Positions 7,995 through 16,941 of a stretch of 45,283 nucleotides of DNA are shown piece by piece. The stretch is taken from positions 1 to 45,283 of the forward strand of contig JBNKEI010000049.1 in assembly GCA_050288705.1 (NCBI GenBank), written 5' to 3'. Both the position numbers and the translations under genes were made by a program. The notes beneath the pieces were generated by a model that searched no databases, was not told where the DNA came from, and saw nothing but the letters and a program-made list of their open reading frames with translations. How positions within the stretch are numbered: position 1 is the first letter of the stretch; each line of letters opens with the position of its first letter. The stretch is from JBNKEI01 sp050288705 (GTDB lineage Bacteria; Myxococcota; Myxococcia; Myxococcales; UBA5297).

Positions 7995-8282
7995 ATGAAA
8001 TACGCCCTACTTTTTGCATTTTCTTTAGGTTCGATTCTTACCGGTTGCACCAAGCCTTGCGTGGAACTGGGGGAAAAAATCTGTGCTTGCGAGCAAACTC
8101 ATAGCGCTCGGGAAAGTTGCAGAGAAGCAGTTTCCGCTAGAGAAGAAAAAATCAATCCTTCCTCGGAAGATAACGATCGTTGTGAAGCTCTCATTGATAA
8201 GTGTGACTGTACCAAGCTTAACACTGAGGAAGGAAAGCTCAATTGCGGATTGGCTAGAGAGGAGTCTTTCCAACTTGAGTAG
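7995..8282 (+). CDS. small cysteine-rich lipoprotein
   Basis: 95 residues. The signal peptide MKYALLFAFSLGSILTGC ends in the lipobox LTGC with lipidated Cys18. The mature part has eight further cysteines (KPC, CAC, SC, RC, KCDC, NC), probably disulfide-linked after export. The start at 7995 is preferred over the earlier in-frame codon at 7956, since it gives a proper signal peptide. It converges with the AK-HSD gene (5-base gap). No family recognised; small Cys-rich lipoproteins of this kind are common in Myxococcota and relatives. Confidence 0.75.
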   Translation: MKYALLFAFSLGSILTGCTKPCVELGEKICACEQTHSARESCREAVSAREEKINPSSEDNDRCEALIDKCDCTKLNTEEGKLNCGLAREESFQLE

Positions 8283-8287
8283 GCTAT

Positions 8288-11017
8288 CTAGTTGACCCCT
8301 TTCTTTGACCGTGAAGAAGAAGGTTTAGCTGCTATGGCTACTGGGCCACCGGATACTATTTGGTTTTCCACTTTCTTTTTAACCTTATCAGCAGAGGCAA
8401 AGCGGCCTTCCACACAAATAGAGCTTACCTCGCATGGGTAATTAAGCGAATTGGCTCGGTGACGCGAAAAAGGGGCGGAAGCGGCCACCGCCAAAATATC
8501 GTTCAATACACCAGCAGCAGTTACCTCTGCACCCGCTCCCGGTCCAGTAACCACCAATGGGTTTTGTTTGTAGCGATCAGTGAAGAGCACAATTTGATTA
8601 TCCAGCCCTTTAAGTCGCCCCATAGGTGACCCTTCCGGCACTGATTCTAGTCCTACACGCACACATTCAGGACTAATTTGGGCTATATAGCGGAGCACTT
8701 GTTTTTTCTTGTGGGCTTCTTGTACTCGCTCGGCAAACCCACTATTTAACTCAGGCAGTCGTTGCAAAAACTCCTCTGCCGAAAGTTTGGCAAACGATTC
8801 CGGGTATAAGGGCTCGATAGTAATATCTGCAAGTTCTAACCTTAGCCCAATAGTACGGGCTAAAATTAATGCTTTTCTTCCCACATCCATGCCGGAGAGG
8901 TCATCTTTAGGATCGGGCTCGGTGTATCCCAAAGAGTGGGCCATGCGCACTGCATCTGAAAAAGGCGTGCCTTCTTCTAGTTGCGCCATCAGGTAGCCCA
9001 GGGTTCCCGAAAGAGCGCCAAGTACACTATGTACTCGATCGCCCGCTTCATGGAGTTTTTTCAGCGTATCTAAAACTGGAAGTCCTGCTCCCACCGTCGC
9101 TTCATAACGCAATTGCAACCCAAAAGATCGTGCGGTGGTCAGAAGTGCATCAAACTGCTCTTGGGGCGCAGCTAAAGGCTTCTTGTTGGCCAGAACCACA
9201 TGAAGCCCGTGTTCGAGGGCAGTGCGAATTAAGTCCACGTTATCTGATGCGCTACAATCGACGAACACAGGGTTATGCAACGGCAAAGACCACAGATGCG
9301 CCAGCCTGTCTTCTTCACTTGAGGAAGTCTTTCCCTTGGACTTGGGCGCAAATTGACACAAGCTTTTCCCCGATGCTTTATGGTCAATCAGTTGTTCCAG
9401 ACGAGAGCGCTCCAATCCATTTTCGTTGGATATCGCTCCCGAGCGATCACAAACCGCCACCACATTTACTTGCAATCCTAAATCGTGACGGAAATAGGTT
9501 TCTTGCTGTAAAAGCTGACGTGACAGCGCTCGTCCTATTTGGCCCAAACCCCACAAAACAATTCCCGCGCCGCGTCCGTTAGTGTCAGGCAATGGACGAA
9601 GCTTGTGAAGCTGAAATTCCCGATGCAATGCACCTAAAGCCCTGCTAGCGTCTTTTTGGTTGACTGCTAAAGTAATATTCAGCTCTGAAGAGCCTTGAGC
9701 AATTGCGCGAATATTGATGTTTTCCTCAGCGAAGGGTCTAGCCACCCGAGCGGCAATACCCGGCTGCCCGGCCATTCCCAACCCCACCACCGCAATTAAA
9801 GAAACTGGGCGTTCTACTTTAATGGCGTCTATGAGCCGATTAGCTAACTCGCCAGCAAACGCCTGTTTAAGCGTTCGCACTGCCTCGTCGGCGTGTTCTT
9901 GCGCAACGACAAAGCAAACGCTAGCTTCGCTTGAAGCTTGGCTGATCATGGAAACCTGGCAGTTTGCCTGAGCGAGAGCACCAAATGTGCGCCCAGCAAT
10001 TCCGGGAACCCCCATCATCCCGTTGCCTTCCACCGAAATCAGTGCCTGCGCATCGATTGCGGTTAGCGCCTTGACTGGATAACCGCCAGCCACCACGTCT
10101 CCAGCAACTCGTGTTCCTGAGAAACTAGGGTTAAAGGAGTTTCGCAAGTAGAGCGGAATGTTTCCGTCGACTAAAGGAGCCATGGTACGCGGATGAAGAA
10201 TTTTGGCTCCATAGTAGGCCAACTCGGCAGCCTCTCGGTAATGAAGCTCTGGTAAGACTCTGGCGTCGGGAACCGCTTGCGGATTTGCGGTCATCAAGCC
10301 GTCAACGTCTTTGTACAAAGTAACACTTCGCGCACCGAGGCATTTGGCCAAAATAGAGGCTGAGAAATCGGAACCGCCCCGGCCCAAAGTAACTAACTCA
10401 CCTTCCGGACCAGTGCCAATAAACCCGGGCACTACTACTAGTCGCCCAGGTTTTAGCAAGGGAAGGATTTGCCTGCGCGCAGCTCGCGAGCTTTGCAAAA
10501 AATTGGGCCAAAGGTCATCGAGAATTCGTTCGGTGTAGATGATTTCAGTGGCATCTACGTAGGTAGCAGGTAGACCACTAGTCTCCAAAAAGGCAGTAAT
10601 AATCCGCGCCAAAAGACGCTCCCCACGAGAAGCGATTCCATCAAGAGTCCGAGGAGTTAGCTCTCGCAGTACCCGCACGCTCTCACAAATGGCTTCCAGC
10701 TCAAGGACCGATGCCTGTAATACGGACTCTAATTCCGTGCGAACGCTGCGGCGAGCAATGACCTGGGAAATGATTTCTGAGTGACGCTGGCGAAAAATTT
10801 CTACTGATTCGCGCACTTCCTTAGCAATTCCCAAGCGAGCAGCCCGAGATGTTTCTAAGAGCAAATCAGTAATGCCATTCATTGCCGATACCACTACTAC
10901 CAAACGAGTAGTAGGAGTAGCGGCTTCTCGAATACGCGCCAGAGCCAAACGCAAGGCTTCCACACTACCAACCGAAGCCCCTCCAAATTTAAGTACCTGA
11001 ACAGAAACAGATGCCAT
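8288..11017 (-). CDS. thrA: bifunctional aspartokinase / homoserine dehydrogenase
   Basis: Phosphorylates aspartate and, with the second domain, reduces aspartate semialdehyde to homoserine: the first and third steps toward threonine and methionine, with aspartyl phosphate also feeding the dap genes nearby. 909 residues against 820 in E. coli ThrA. Kinase domain: KFGGASVGS (Lys10), TLGRGGSDFSAS, then two ACT regions (about 320-465) for amino-acid feedback. Dehydrogenase: GLGQIGRALS nucleotide site, NKKPLA, and YTEPDPKDDLSGMDVGRK. The extra length is a linker in the dehydrogenase (GKSLCQFAPKSKGKTSSSE) and a Lys/Ser-rich tail of about 50 residues after the expected end. Last gene of an NFACT-MCP-HdeD-thrA co-directional run. 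Confidence 0.95.
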   Translation of the reverse strand: MASVSVQVLKFGGASVGSVEALRLALARIREAATPTTRLVVVVSAMNGITDLLLETSRAARLGIAKEVRESVEIFRQRHSEIISQVIARRSVRTELESVLQASVLELEAICESVRVLRELTPRTLDGIASRGERLLARIITAFLETSGLPATYVDATEIIYTERILDDLWPNFLQSSRAARRQILPLLKPGRLVVVPGFIGTGPEGELVTLGRGGSDFSASILAKCLGARSVTLYKDVDGLMTANPQAVPDARVLPELHYREAAELAYYGAKILHPRTMAPLVDGNIPLYLRNSFNPSFSGTRVAGDVVAGGYPVKALTAIDAQALISVEGNGMMGVPGIAGRTFGALAQANCQVSMISQASSEASVCFVVAQEHADEAVRTLKQAFAGELANRLIDAIKVERPVSLIAVVGLGMAGQPGIAARVARPFAEENINIRAIAQGSSELNITLAVNQKDASRALGALHREFQLHKLRPLPDTNGRGAGIVLWGLGQIGRALSRQLLQQETYFRHDLGLQVNVVAVCDRSGAISNENGLERSRLEQLIDHKASGKSLCQFAPKSKGKTSSSEEDRLAHLWSLPLHNPVFVDCSASDNVDLIRTALEHGLHVVLANKKPLAAPQEQFDALLTTARSFGLQLRYEATVGAGLPVLDTLKKLHEAGDRVHSVLGALSGTLGYLMAQLEEGTPFSDAVRMAHSLGYTEPDPKDDLSGMDVGRKALILARTIGLRLELADITIEPLYPESFAKLSAEEFLQRLPELNSGFAERVQEAHKKKQVLRYIAQISPECVRVGLESVPEGSPMGRLKGLDNQIVLFTDRYKQNPLVVTGPGAGAEVTAAGVLNDILAVAASAPFSRHRANSLNYPCEVSSICVEGRFASADKVKKKVENQIVSGGPVAIAAKPSSSRSKKGVN

Positions 11018-11068
11018 GCAGGCGGTATATCCTGTATTGCAATAAAAATCGAGTAAAACGGCCCAAAA

Positions 11069-11605
11069 TTAAGCTGGTTGATGTCGTTCTATACCTTTTA
11101 GCGAAGCTCCAAAAGCTAGGCGTACTAGCCCGATTCCTACCAGATAAAGACCCACCAACCAACTTATGATCGTCACGCTAGTAGTGGGAGCTACCAAAAG
11201 AGCACCACCAAACACCACCGTAAACCCGCCCATCGCCAAGGAAATAAAAGCGACGCTTTCTCTTTTACGCGCCTGGAAGGCATTAATAAGGCCGACAATT
11301 CCTACTAGTATCGCCCAGGCTCCGATTATTCTTAATAGGAAGATAGTGCTGATTCCTGGCCAGATTAGAATTATGAGACCAGCCAGAATACCCAACCCAC
11401 CTTCTACCAGAAGAACCCACTTCTCTTTATTATGCTGGGATCGCAGTCCACCAACCAATGCAAATAGACCCGCAATAAGCGCAAACGCCCCAAAAATAGC
11501 TACCAGTACGGACAACGTCCCTACCGGGAAAAACACAAAGAACAGCCCAGCGACTACTGCTGCTACTCCGCTTAAGGCCATGAATATCCAGCTTCGCTTT
11601 TCCAT
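11069..11605 (-). CDS. HdeD-family (DUF308) membrane protein
   Basis: 178 residues with six predicted membrane segments arranged as repeated DUF308 pairs (IFMALSGVAAVVAGLFFVFF, LVAIFGAFALIAGLFALVGG, ILAGLIILIWPG, IIGAWAILVGIVGLINAF, LAMGGFTVVFGGALLVAP, ISWLVGLYLVGIGLVRLAFG). E. coli HdeD is linked to acid resistance, but the biochemical role of the family is not known. It lies between the MCP-like gene (30-base gap) and thrA (51-base gap) on the same strand. Confidence 0.88.
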   Translation of the reverse strand: MEKRSWIFMALSGVAAVVAGLFFVFFPVGTLSVLVAIFGAFALIAGLFALVGGLRSQHNKEKWVLLVEGGLGILAGLIILIWPGISTIFLLRIIGAWAILVGIVGLINAFQARKRESVAFISLAMGGFTVVFGGALLVAPTTSVTIISWLVGLYLVGIGLVRLAFGASLKGIERHQPA

Positions 11606-11635
11606 CGCAAACGCCCCCCTTTGACTTAAATCTGA

Positions 11636-13855
11636 TCATGCTCCTTTAAGTAAGTGAATAGGAGGCTCCTGGTTAGAGCGATAGTATCGCGAAAGATTCT
11701 CACCTAAAAACTGCAGATTGCGAGCCACCCAGTAAATATCTTGGGAGAGACGCTGGGCTTGTCGGCCATCCTCTTCACAGAGATCATGGAATTGGCTCAA
11801 CCTTTCCAGAACTTGAGCTGCTCCTCGTTCCTTTTGCGACACCATTTGCCCCAACAAGGTCATGACGCGATGAATCTCTTCCAGGCAGACCATTTGAGCT
11901 CGGCTAGCAAAAACTTGTTCTTCGTAAGACCGACCAAAAGTCTGCAACAAAGGCATTAAAGTTTGCGCCAAGGAATCGATGGCCCGGCTACCCCTGGCAA
12001 AAAGCTCGGCACCCACAAAGCTTTCCGCAACATCTACCGCATGATTGGCAAACTGCTCGGTCTGGCGAGCGTTCTCGCAATACGCCAAGATTACCGGATG
12101 GGCCAGGGATGCAATCTCACGACAATAAGCAACTTCTCCAGCTATTCTACGTAATGATTCCCCACAATCTTTGGCGTTTTCTAGCTCCTCACTCACCAAA
12201 TCATGACTTTGCCGAATAAGAATACTGGCGCCCTCAATATCGGTCCTAACTTCTGCAACCATGCCGGAAATGCTTAAAGCCGATTTTCCTACCTGGACTG
12301 CTAGCTCGCGAATTAAATCGGAGACTACACCGAATGATTTTCCGTGCTCTCCTGCTTGTGCAGCAATGATCGAAGCATTCAGCGATAGCAAATTCGTCCG
12401 GGAAGCAACGTCATTTACAAAATCGACCACCGAGCTTATTTGAGAGCTACGCTCCTGCAAGCTTTCGGTCCGCGCTTTTGCCTGATTAATTAGTCTACGC
12501 AGCGCTTCTACCCCATCAATGCATTTTTCTACCGCTCTCTCCCCTGAACAAGTTTCTTGAAAAAGACGTTGAGCTACCTGAATGCTTTCCCGAGCTGATT
12601 CGTCTAGCGATTGCAACGTTTTGCCCGACTCTACCAAGTTAGCCCGCGCATGGCGTGCAGCATCGGCCAAGGTGGAAATTTTGGTATGACTCACTCCCAC
12701 CGCCTGCACCAAAGCTTGCAATTCCCGCCGCGAAGCAACTATGGTGTTTTCCAGGTCTAATTCTCTTTTTCGACCTTCTTCGAGGACTGATTCTACTTTT
12801 GCTTGTCCAGCACTAGCTTGGTCTATCTGCGAAGACATTTCTCCAATAACCCTGGTTACTTCTTGGGTGGCCTGCTTTTCTCTCTTTACTTCCCACAGAG
12901 CCTCCGATGCTTGATGTTTACGAGATCGCATAGAGCGGTCTAAGCATTCTCCAATCTGGCTCATTCCATCAATCCGCTCGCTTAACTCCTTTGATGACTG
13001 CGAAAAACCTTGTAACAATTTCCGCATTGCCGCAGTCATAGACTGTAGCGAGACACAAATACCCGCCTTGCTATGAGGAGAAATCTGCAGCTCGCGCGAA
13101 AAATCACCTGAGCAGAGCGATTGAATCTCTTTGGATAGCTGCTCCCAGGGAGTAGAAACCGTTTGAGACGCTAGCCAAGCCACCAACAGCATGGTCATAG
13201 CCATAAGCACAAAATGAGTTATGCCAGTCCTTAGTCCGGCAATGTTAGTAATAAGCAGTGCTGTAAAAACCACCGCTAGCACCGAAAGTACCATTACTAG
13301 AAGATGCTTTCCCCAGGCTGGTTCCTGCACCGATCGCCTTATAGGAAACAGTAGCCAATTGGCCAAATAGTATTGCGCCACTACCCCGGCTATCAGCATT
13401 CCTAAGGAGGCAAAAACGCAAACCCTGGCACAATCTGCTCCTCCTGCGCCGGTCTTGCACAGCCGATAAGCGCCTAGGGAAATTGCTGCCCAACCGATTG
13501 CTGATAGCGTGGATACGAGCCACGGATAGTAAGAAACCAGCTTTTCTTGCCTTTCGGTAAGCAATGCTTCCCCAGACGACGAATTTTCGCTTGGTCTAAT
13601 TTTCCAAATGGAAGCCATGTACCTACTAGCAAAAAGGCCAATTCCCAAGCTTGTAAACACTACTCCACCGGCAACAACCGCCATTAATGACGACTGGACA
13701 CCTTTGGTTTGCATAAAAACAAGATCTGCTAGCCATACCGTGCCCATCGCTAGGTGAACTCCCACCGTCCATTCCAATAGGTTCAACAAGCGCCACTTGT
13801 CTTGACTTTTTGCGCAACTCAGCAGCGGTTCTCCATTTTGTGTAAAATCAGTCAT
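11636..13855 (-). CDS. methyl-accepting chemotaxis-like protein with six-helix membrane domain
   Basis: 739 residues. Six hydrophobic segments fill about residues 25-235 with no large periplasmic loop, so it probably senses membrane or cytoplasmic state. A HAMP-like region (235-290) leads into a long coiled coil with a degenerate MCP tip near residue 485 (SRTNLLSLNASIIAAQAGE; the family consensus is QTNLLALNAAIEAARAGE) and RELAVQVGKSA. About 180 residues of further helix follow, longer than a normal C-terminal arm, and there is no NWETF-type CheR tether. Its ATG overlaps the NFACT stop by 4 bases, so translation is probably coupled. No other chemotaxis genes are in view; which kinase it controls is unknown. 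Confidence 0.85.
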   Translation of the reverse strand: MTDFTQNGEPLLSCAKSQDKWRLLNLLEWTVGVHLAMGTVWLADLVFMQTKGVQSSLMAVVAGGVVFTSLGIGLFASRYMASIWKIRPSENSSSGEALLTERQEKLVSYYPWLVSTLSAIGWAAISLGAYRLCKTGAGGADCARVCVFASLGMLIAGVVAQYYLANWLLFPIRRSVQEPAWGKHLLVMVLSVLAVVFTALLITNIAGLRTGITHFVLMAMTMLLVAWLASQTVSTPWEQLSKEIQSLCSGDFSRELQISPHSKAGICVSLQSMTAAMRKLLQGFSQSSKELSERIDGMSQIGECLDRSMRSRKHQASEALWEVKREKQATQEVTRVIGEMSSQIDQASAGQAKVESVLEEGRKRELDLENTIVASRRELQALVQAVGVSHTKISTLADAARHARANLVESGKTLQSLDESARESIQVAQRLFQETCSGERAVEKCIDGVEALRRLINQAKARTESLQERSSQISSVVDFVNDVASRTNLLSLNASIIAAQAGEHGKSFGVVSDLIRELAVQVGKSALSISGMVAEVRTDIEGASILIRQSHDLVSEELENAKDCGESLRRIAGEVAYCREIASLAHPVILAYCENARQTEQFANHAVDVAESFVGAELFARGSRAIDSLAQTLMPLLQTFGRSYEEQVFASRAQMVCLEEIHRVMTLLGQMVSQKERGAAQVLERLSQFHDLCEEDGRQAQRLSQDIYWVARNLQFLGENLSRYYRSNQEPPIHLLKGA

Positions 13856-15276
13856 TCGATTTCTGCCTCCAGAAGGCGTGTTAAACGTTCTGGTTCTGGT
13901 CGAATTCGCAAGGTTTTGTCCTGCGAATACAGAACTGCCCCAGGAGAACCCTTTTGTTTTCGCACGTATTTGACCCGCGTCCAGGCAATTTCTGCCGATT
14001 CTCCGCGAGCACTAGAAAAATGGGCTGCCAATTGAGCAGCATCTAGCAGCTCCTCTGGCGAAGGCGCCTCTTTCTCCACCGATAAAACCACGTGCGCACC
14101 AGGTACTCCCCGAGCATGTAACCAAATATCGTTTCCCCGAGAATAACGAAAGGTCAAACGGTCATTCCCTTGAGCACCTTTTCCTACTCGTATGCGCCGG
14201 CCAGATTGGCTTACGAACTGGCGAAAATCTTTGGAAACCGCCAACTTCCCACCCCGCCCGCTAGGTTTTTTTGGGAAGACAACCGGCTGAGTAAGCAACT
14301 TTTCATCATCAGTTGCGGCGAGCTGGTCGATTTGCCTTACTATGTCCTCTAACTCATCTTGAAGAATGGCAAGCCGTTGGCGAGCATGCGCCTGTCCGGA
14401 CAATAGTCTTCGGTATTGGCGAAACCTATACTCAAGGTTTTCTTGTGGGGTCTTTGCCGGATCTAACGAAACACGAACTTGCTTGGGACCTTGCTCGCTA
14501 TATTCTAAAACTTGGACCTCAGTAGACCCTCGTTTTATCCGTCCCAAATTGGACTTAATCAATTCGCCTATTCGCAAATTTTCTTCGGCTTGATTAGCTC
14601 GCGCAAGGTCAGCTTCGACTTTTCCTAAAGTTCTTTCTAAACGTTTCTTCTGCGACCGTAGTCGCTGAAAAAGAACTCGTCTTCTTTCCTCTACCGCCGA
14701 GGTACGGGCAATTTCTTGATAGGCAAGCTCCACTGCCCAAGACAACCCAAAAGCCCCTTCTCTAGGCATGAATCGCGAGCAACCATTTTCTGGCATCAGT
14801 GTTCGCGGAAGCAGGTGGACATAGGGGTTACCTGGTTTATTGTCTCGGCGCTCGGAAAGGTTAGGCACCGCTGAGTAGCGAATAACCCCTTGTTCGTTCA
14901 GTAGGAAAAGATTGCCATGCCGACCTAAAAGCTCGGCAACTAGTACTCTCTGCGCGGTTTTTGCCCGAAAACGCAAAGTAACCACTCGATCATTGGGAGT
15001 TCCGGCAAGAGCAGTAAGGCAAGCGCCACCAAGCTGAGCCCGCAGCAATCCTTGAAAAGCAAAGGGAGCCTCGGGAGAAACCAGACGATTCCGACAGAGA
15101 TGGAGACGACTGCGCCCAGTTTCTGCTGAAATCAACAGCGTATGACTCACCCCTGGTTTACGCAGCTCCAACAACACTGTTCGGGGCTCACTAACCCGAA
15201 TTTTCTGAACGAAAGCTCCCTGGAGGGGCTGTAGCTCTTGAACTAGCAGCTCAATTTCTCGTGCACTTAGACTCAT
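13852..15276 (-). CDS. NFACT-family protein (RqcH/FbpA-like)
   Basis: Homologue of the NEMF/Rqc2/RqcH family, which binds stalled 50S subunits and recruits Ala-tRNA for C-terminal alanine tailing. 474 residues against about 570 in B. subtilis RqcH. NFACT-N covers 1-160; GTPNDRVVTLRF places Asp96-Arg97 where RqcH has the Asp-Arg pair needed for tailing. A coiled coil follows (about 195-345), then NFACT-R (380-474: NDIWLHARGVPGAHVV, KYVRKQKGSPGAVLYS). The shorter length suggests a reduced middle region. Translationally coupled to the downstream MCP-like gene, an unusual pairing. Confidence 0.9.
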   Translation of the reverse strand: MSLSAREIELLVQELQPLQGAFVQKIRVSEPRTVLLELRKPGVSHTLLISAETGRSRLHLCRNRLVSPEAPFAFQGLLRAQLGGACLTALAGTPNDRVVTLRFRAKTAQRVLVAELLGRHGNLFLLNEQGVIRYSAVPNLSERRDNKPGNPYVHLLPRTLMPENGCSRFMPREGAFGLSWAVELAYQEIARTSAVEERRRVLFQRLRSQKKRLERTLGKVEADLARANQAEENLRIGELIKSNLGRIKRGSTEVQVLEYSEQGPKQVRVSLDPAKTPQENLEYRFRQYRRLLSGQAHARQRLAILQDELEDIVRQIDQLAATDDEKLLTQPVVFPKKPSGRGGKLAVSKDFRQFVSQSGRRIRVGKGAQGNDRLTFRYSRGNDIWLHARGVPGAHVVLSVEKEAPSPEELLDAAQLAAHFSSARGESAEIAWTRVKYVRKQKGSPGAVLYSQDKTLRIRPEPERLTRLLEAEIE

Positions 15277-15304
15277 ACATCGTACGGATTTTAAACCAGT
15301 TTGC

Positions 15305-15345
15305 GCCCGCTTTGGAAAGCAACAAACCGCTTTGCCTTTTACCTA
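15305..15345. repeat. decayed copy of the lysA 3' end
   Basis: CCCGC-TTTGGAAAGCAACAAA-CCGCTTT-GCCT-TTACC here aligns with minor gaps to 16953-16993, the last codons of lysA. The two copies lie in the same orientation and bracket the papain-like gene at 15510-16727. The copy cannot be translated as the lysA end. It suggests that the segment between was acquired or duplicated at the lysA 3' end. The rest of 15277-15509 shows nothing recognisable. Confidence 0.5.
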
Positions 15346-15509
15346 ACAATCCTGCGTCGAAAATACTTAGGAGCTGAGAGGCCCCTGTCGTTTCTCTTGT
15401 GTCACACCACAGCAGCCCTGGCAACAAACTGAATCAATGCTTGTGCGCGTAAACAAGAACATGTATCGCAACTATCTTTTCCACATTTGACTAAGTCTAA
15501 GGGGCGAAA

Positions 15510-16727
15510 ATGGAAACTAATCCTATAAGATTACCTTGTGATTCCTCTCCAGGAACTACTCATCCTGTGAGCAACAAAGCTAACAGACTCCCTTCTATTC
15601 AGAGAAAGAAAACGGCTGAATTAGCCCAGCCGCTTAGTGAGTTAAGCACCTTCGATCCTGAAACTAGCACTGAACATGACTCGTTCTTCCAGACACTTAA
15701 TCCATCGCTGGAGAAGGCATCGCGCCCTGGGACTTCAAACGTCAGCGGTTTGTGGAATCAATCTTTCCTTGCAACTACCGCGCACGCGATTGATTTGACC
15801 AAACCCGTTTCTGAAGCACCAATTACCCGCCCAGCCGGTGAAGCTGTATTGATGTCGCCCAGCGAAATTGTTCCAATTTCACAAGACTTGTTGACCAGGC
15901 AATTGGCTACACAGACCCATGACAACCTAGCCTTTGCCAATCAGTTCCTGGACTTTATGGCTAAACATCCCGAAATATCCCCGCAACAGGCTATCAGAAT
16001 CCGAACACCCGACTCTATGGCAGCTATCGCAAAGTACGGTGGAGCGCATTGCGCTGGCCAATCCATGCACATGGTCGCCAGTCTACGAAAGCATGGAATC
16101 CCCGCATACATCGTTCCCTCCAACTTGCACGAACCCCCGCCCATGCTGACCTATGCGCATGCGGCTGCCGTGGTAAAATTCAAGGACCCAGCTACTTCCA
16201 AAACTGGCTACGTACTCCTGGACCCTGGCAACAATTTTCCTAAAGCCGTGGTTTTAACGCCTGGCGAGACCACCAGTATAAAATTGGGCAAGAACGACTG
16301 GACCTTTTCCATCAATGGAGACGGTAATTTGATTTCAAAACAGATGCAGCAAAATAGCGTTCAAGAGGGTATCTTTTACTTATCTTTGGAGTGGATGAAT
16401 CCGGACAAAGCGCTTACTATCACTGGTATATCCGGTATTCCCAGAAACTCAGGGAAGTACTTCATAGGCGCTCGTGATGCCAACGGAATTACTACCGACG
16501 CAATTCGAGTTTACCTGAAAGAACAAACGGTAATTCTTGGCGTGGGCGACCACAAGCGTACCTATACCTTGGACCAAGTCGACGACCAGGTTAAGCAGAA
16601 CTTTACTCCAGAATTCGCTCAGCAGTTTGGCGCTACTCCAGAATTTCTTTTTAATCGTATCACCCAGGCCATTAATAACCGCGAAATTCTATTCGCGGCA
16701 GAGAGCCCCCCTGACAAACACCAATGA
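15510..16727 (+). CDS. papain/transglutaminase-fold protein of unknown function
   Basis: 405 residues, no signal peptide or membrane segment. The N-terminal ~110 residues are Ser/Pro/Thr-rich and look disordered. The core (about 150-265) has a Cys-His-Asp arrangement: GGAHCAGQS (Cys181), LTYAHAAAVV (His217) and YVLLDPG (Asp238). Order and spacing match transglutaminase-like and arylamine N-acetyltransferase-like cysteine enzymes. The remaining ~140 residues are unassigned. AAGGGG precedes the ATG. It is the only plus-strand gene between two minus-strand operons and is flanked by copies of the lysA 3' end, so lateral arrival is likely. It could be a protease, transglutaminase or an injected effector; nothing in the sequence decides. 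Confidence 0.7.
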   Translation: METNPIRLPCDSSPGTTHPVSNKANRLPSIQRKKTAELAQPLSELSTFDPETSTEHDSFFQTLNPSLEKASRPGTSNVSGLWNQSFLATTAHAIDLTKPVSEAPITRPAGEAVLMSPSEIVPISQDLLTRQLATQTHDNLAFANQFLDFMAKHPEISPQQAIRIRTPDSMAAIAKYGGAHCAGQSMHMVASLRKHGIPAYIVPSNLHEPPPMLTYAHAAAVVKFKDPATSKTGYVLLDPGNNFPKAVVLTPGETTSIKLGKNDWTFSINGDGNLISKQMQQNSVQEGIFYLSLEWMNPDKALTITGISGIPRNSGKYFIGARDANGITTDAIRVYLKEQTVILGVGDHKRTYTLDQVDDQVKQNFTPEFAQQFGATPEFLFNRITQAINNREILFAAESPPDKHQ

Positions 16728-16941
16728 CAGTGAGCGAGCAAGAGAAAATGTCCCAAGCAGACGCTGAGCTTTGCCCTCAGCCTGCTTATCGACCGATTGG
16801 GCCAAAAGTGATGCCGGAATAATAAGAACCGACGCAATAATCAAAGGAGAGCTGGGTAGAATATGCGGTTCTATCTCCAAATCTTCTATTCTAATCGATG
16901 CTTTAATCGCTGTTTGGCGCTCGAAAGTCCAAACCTTGTCA

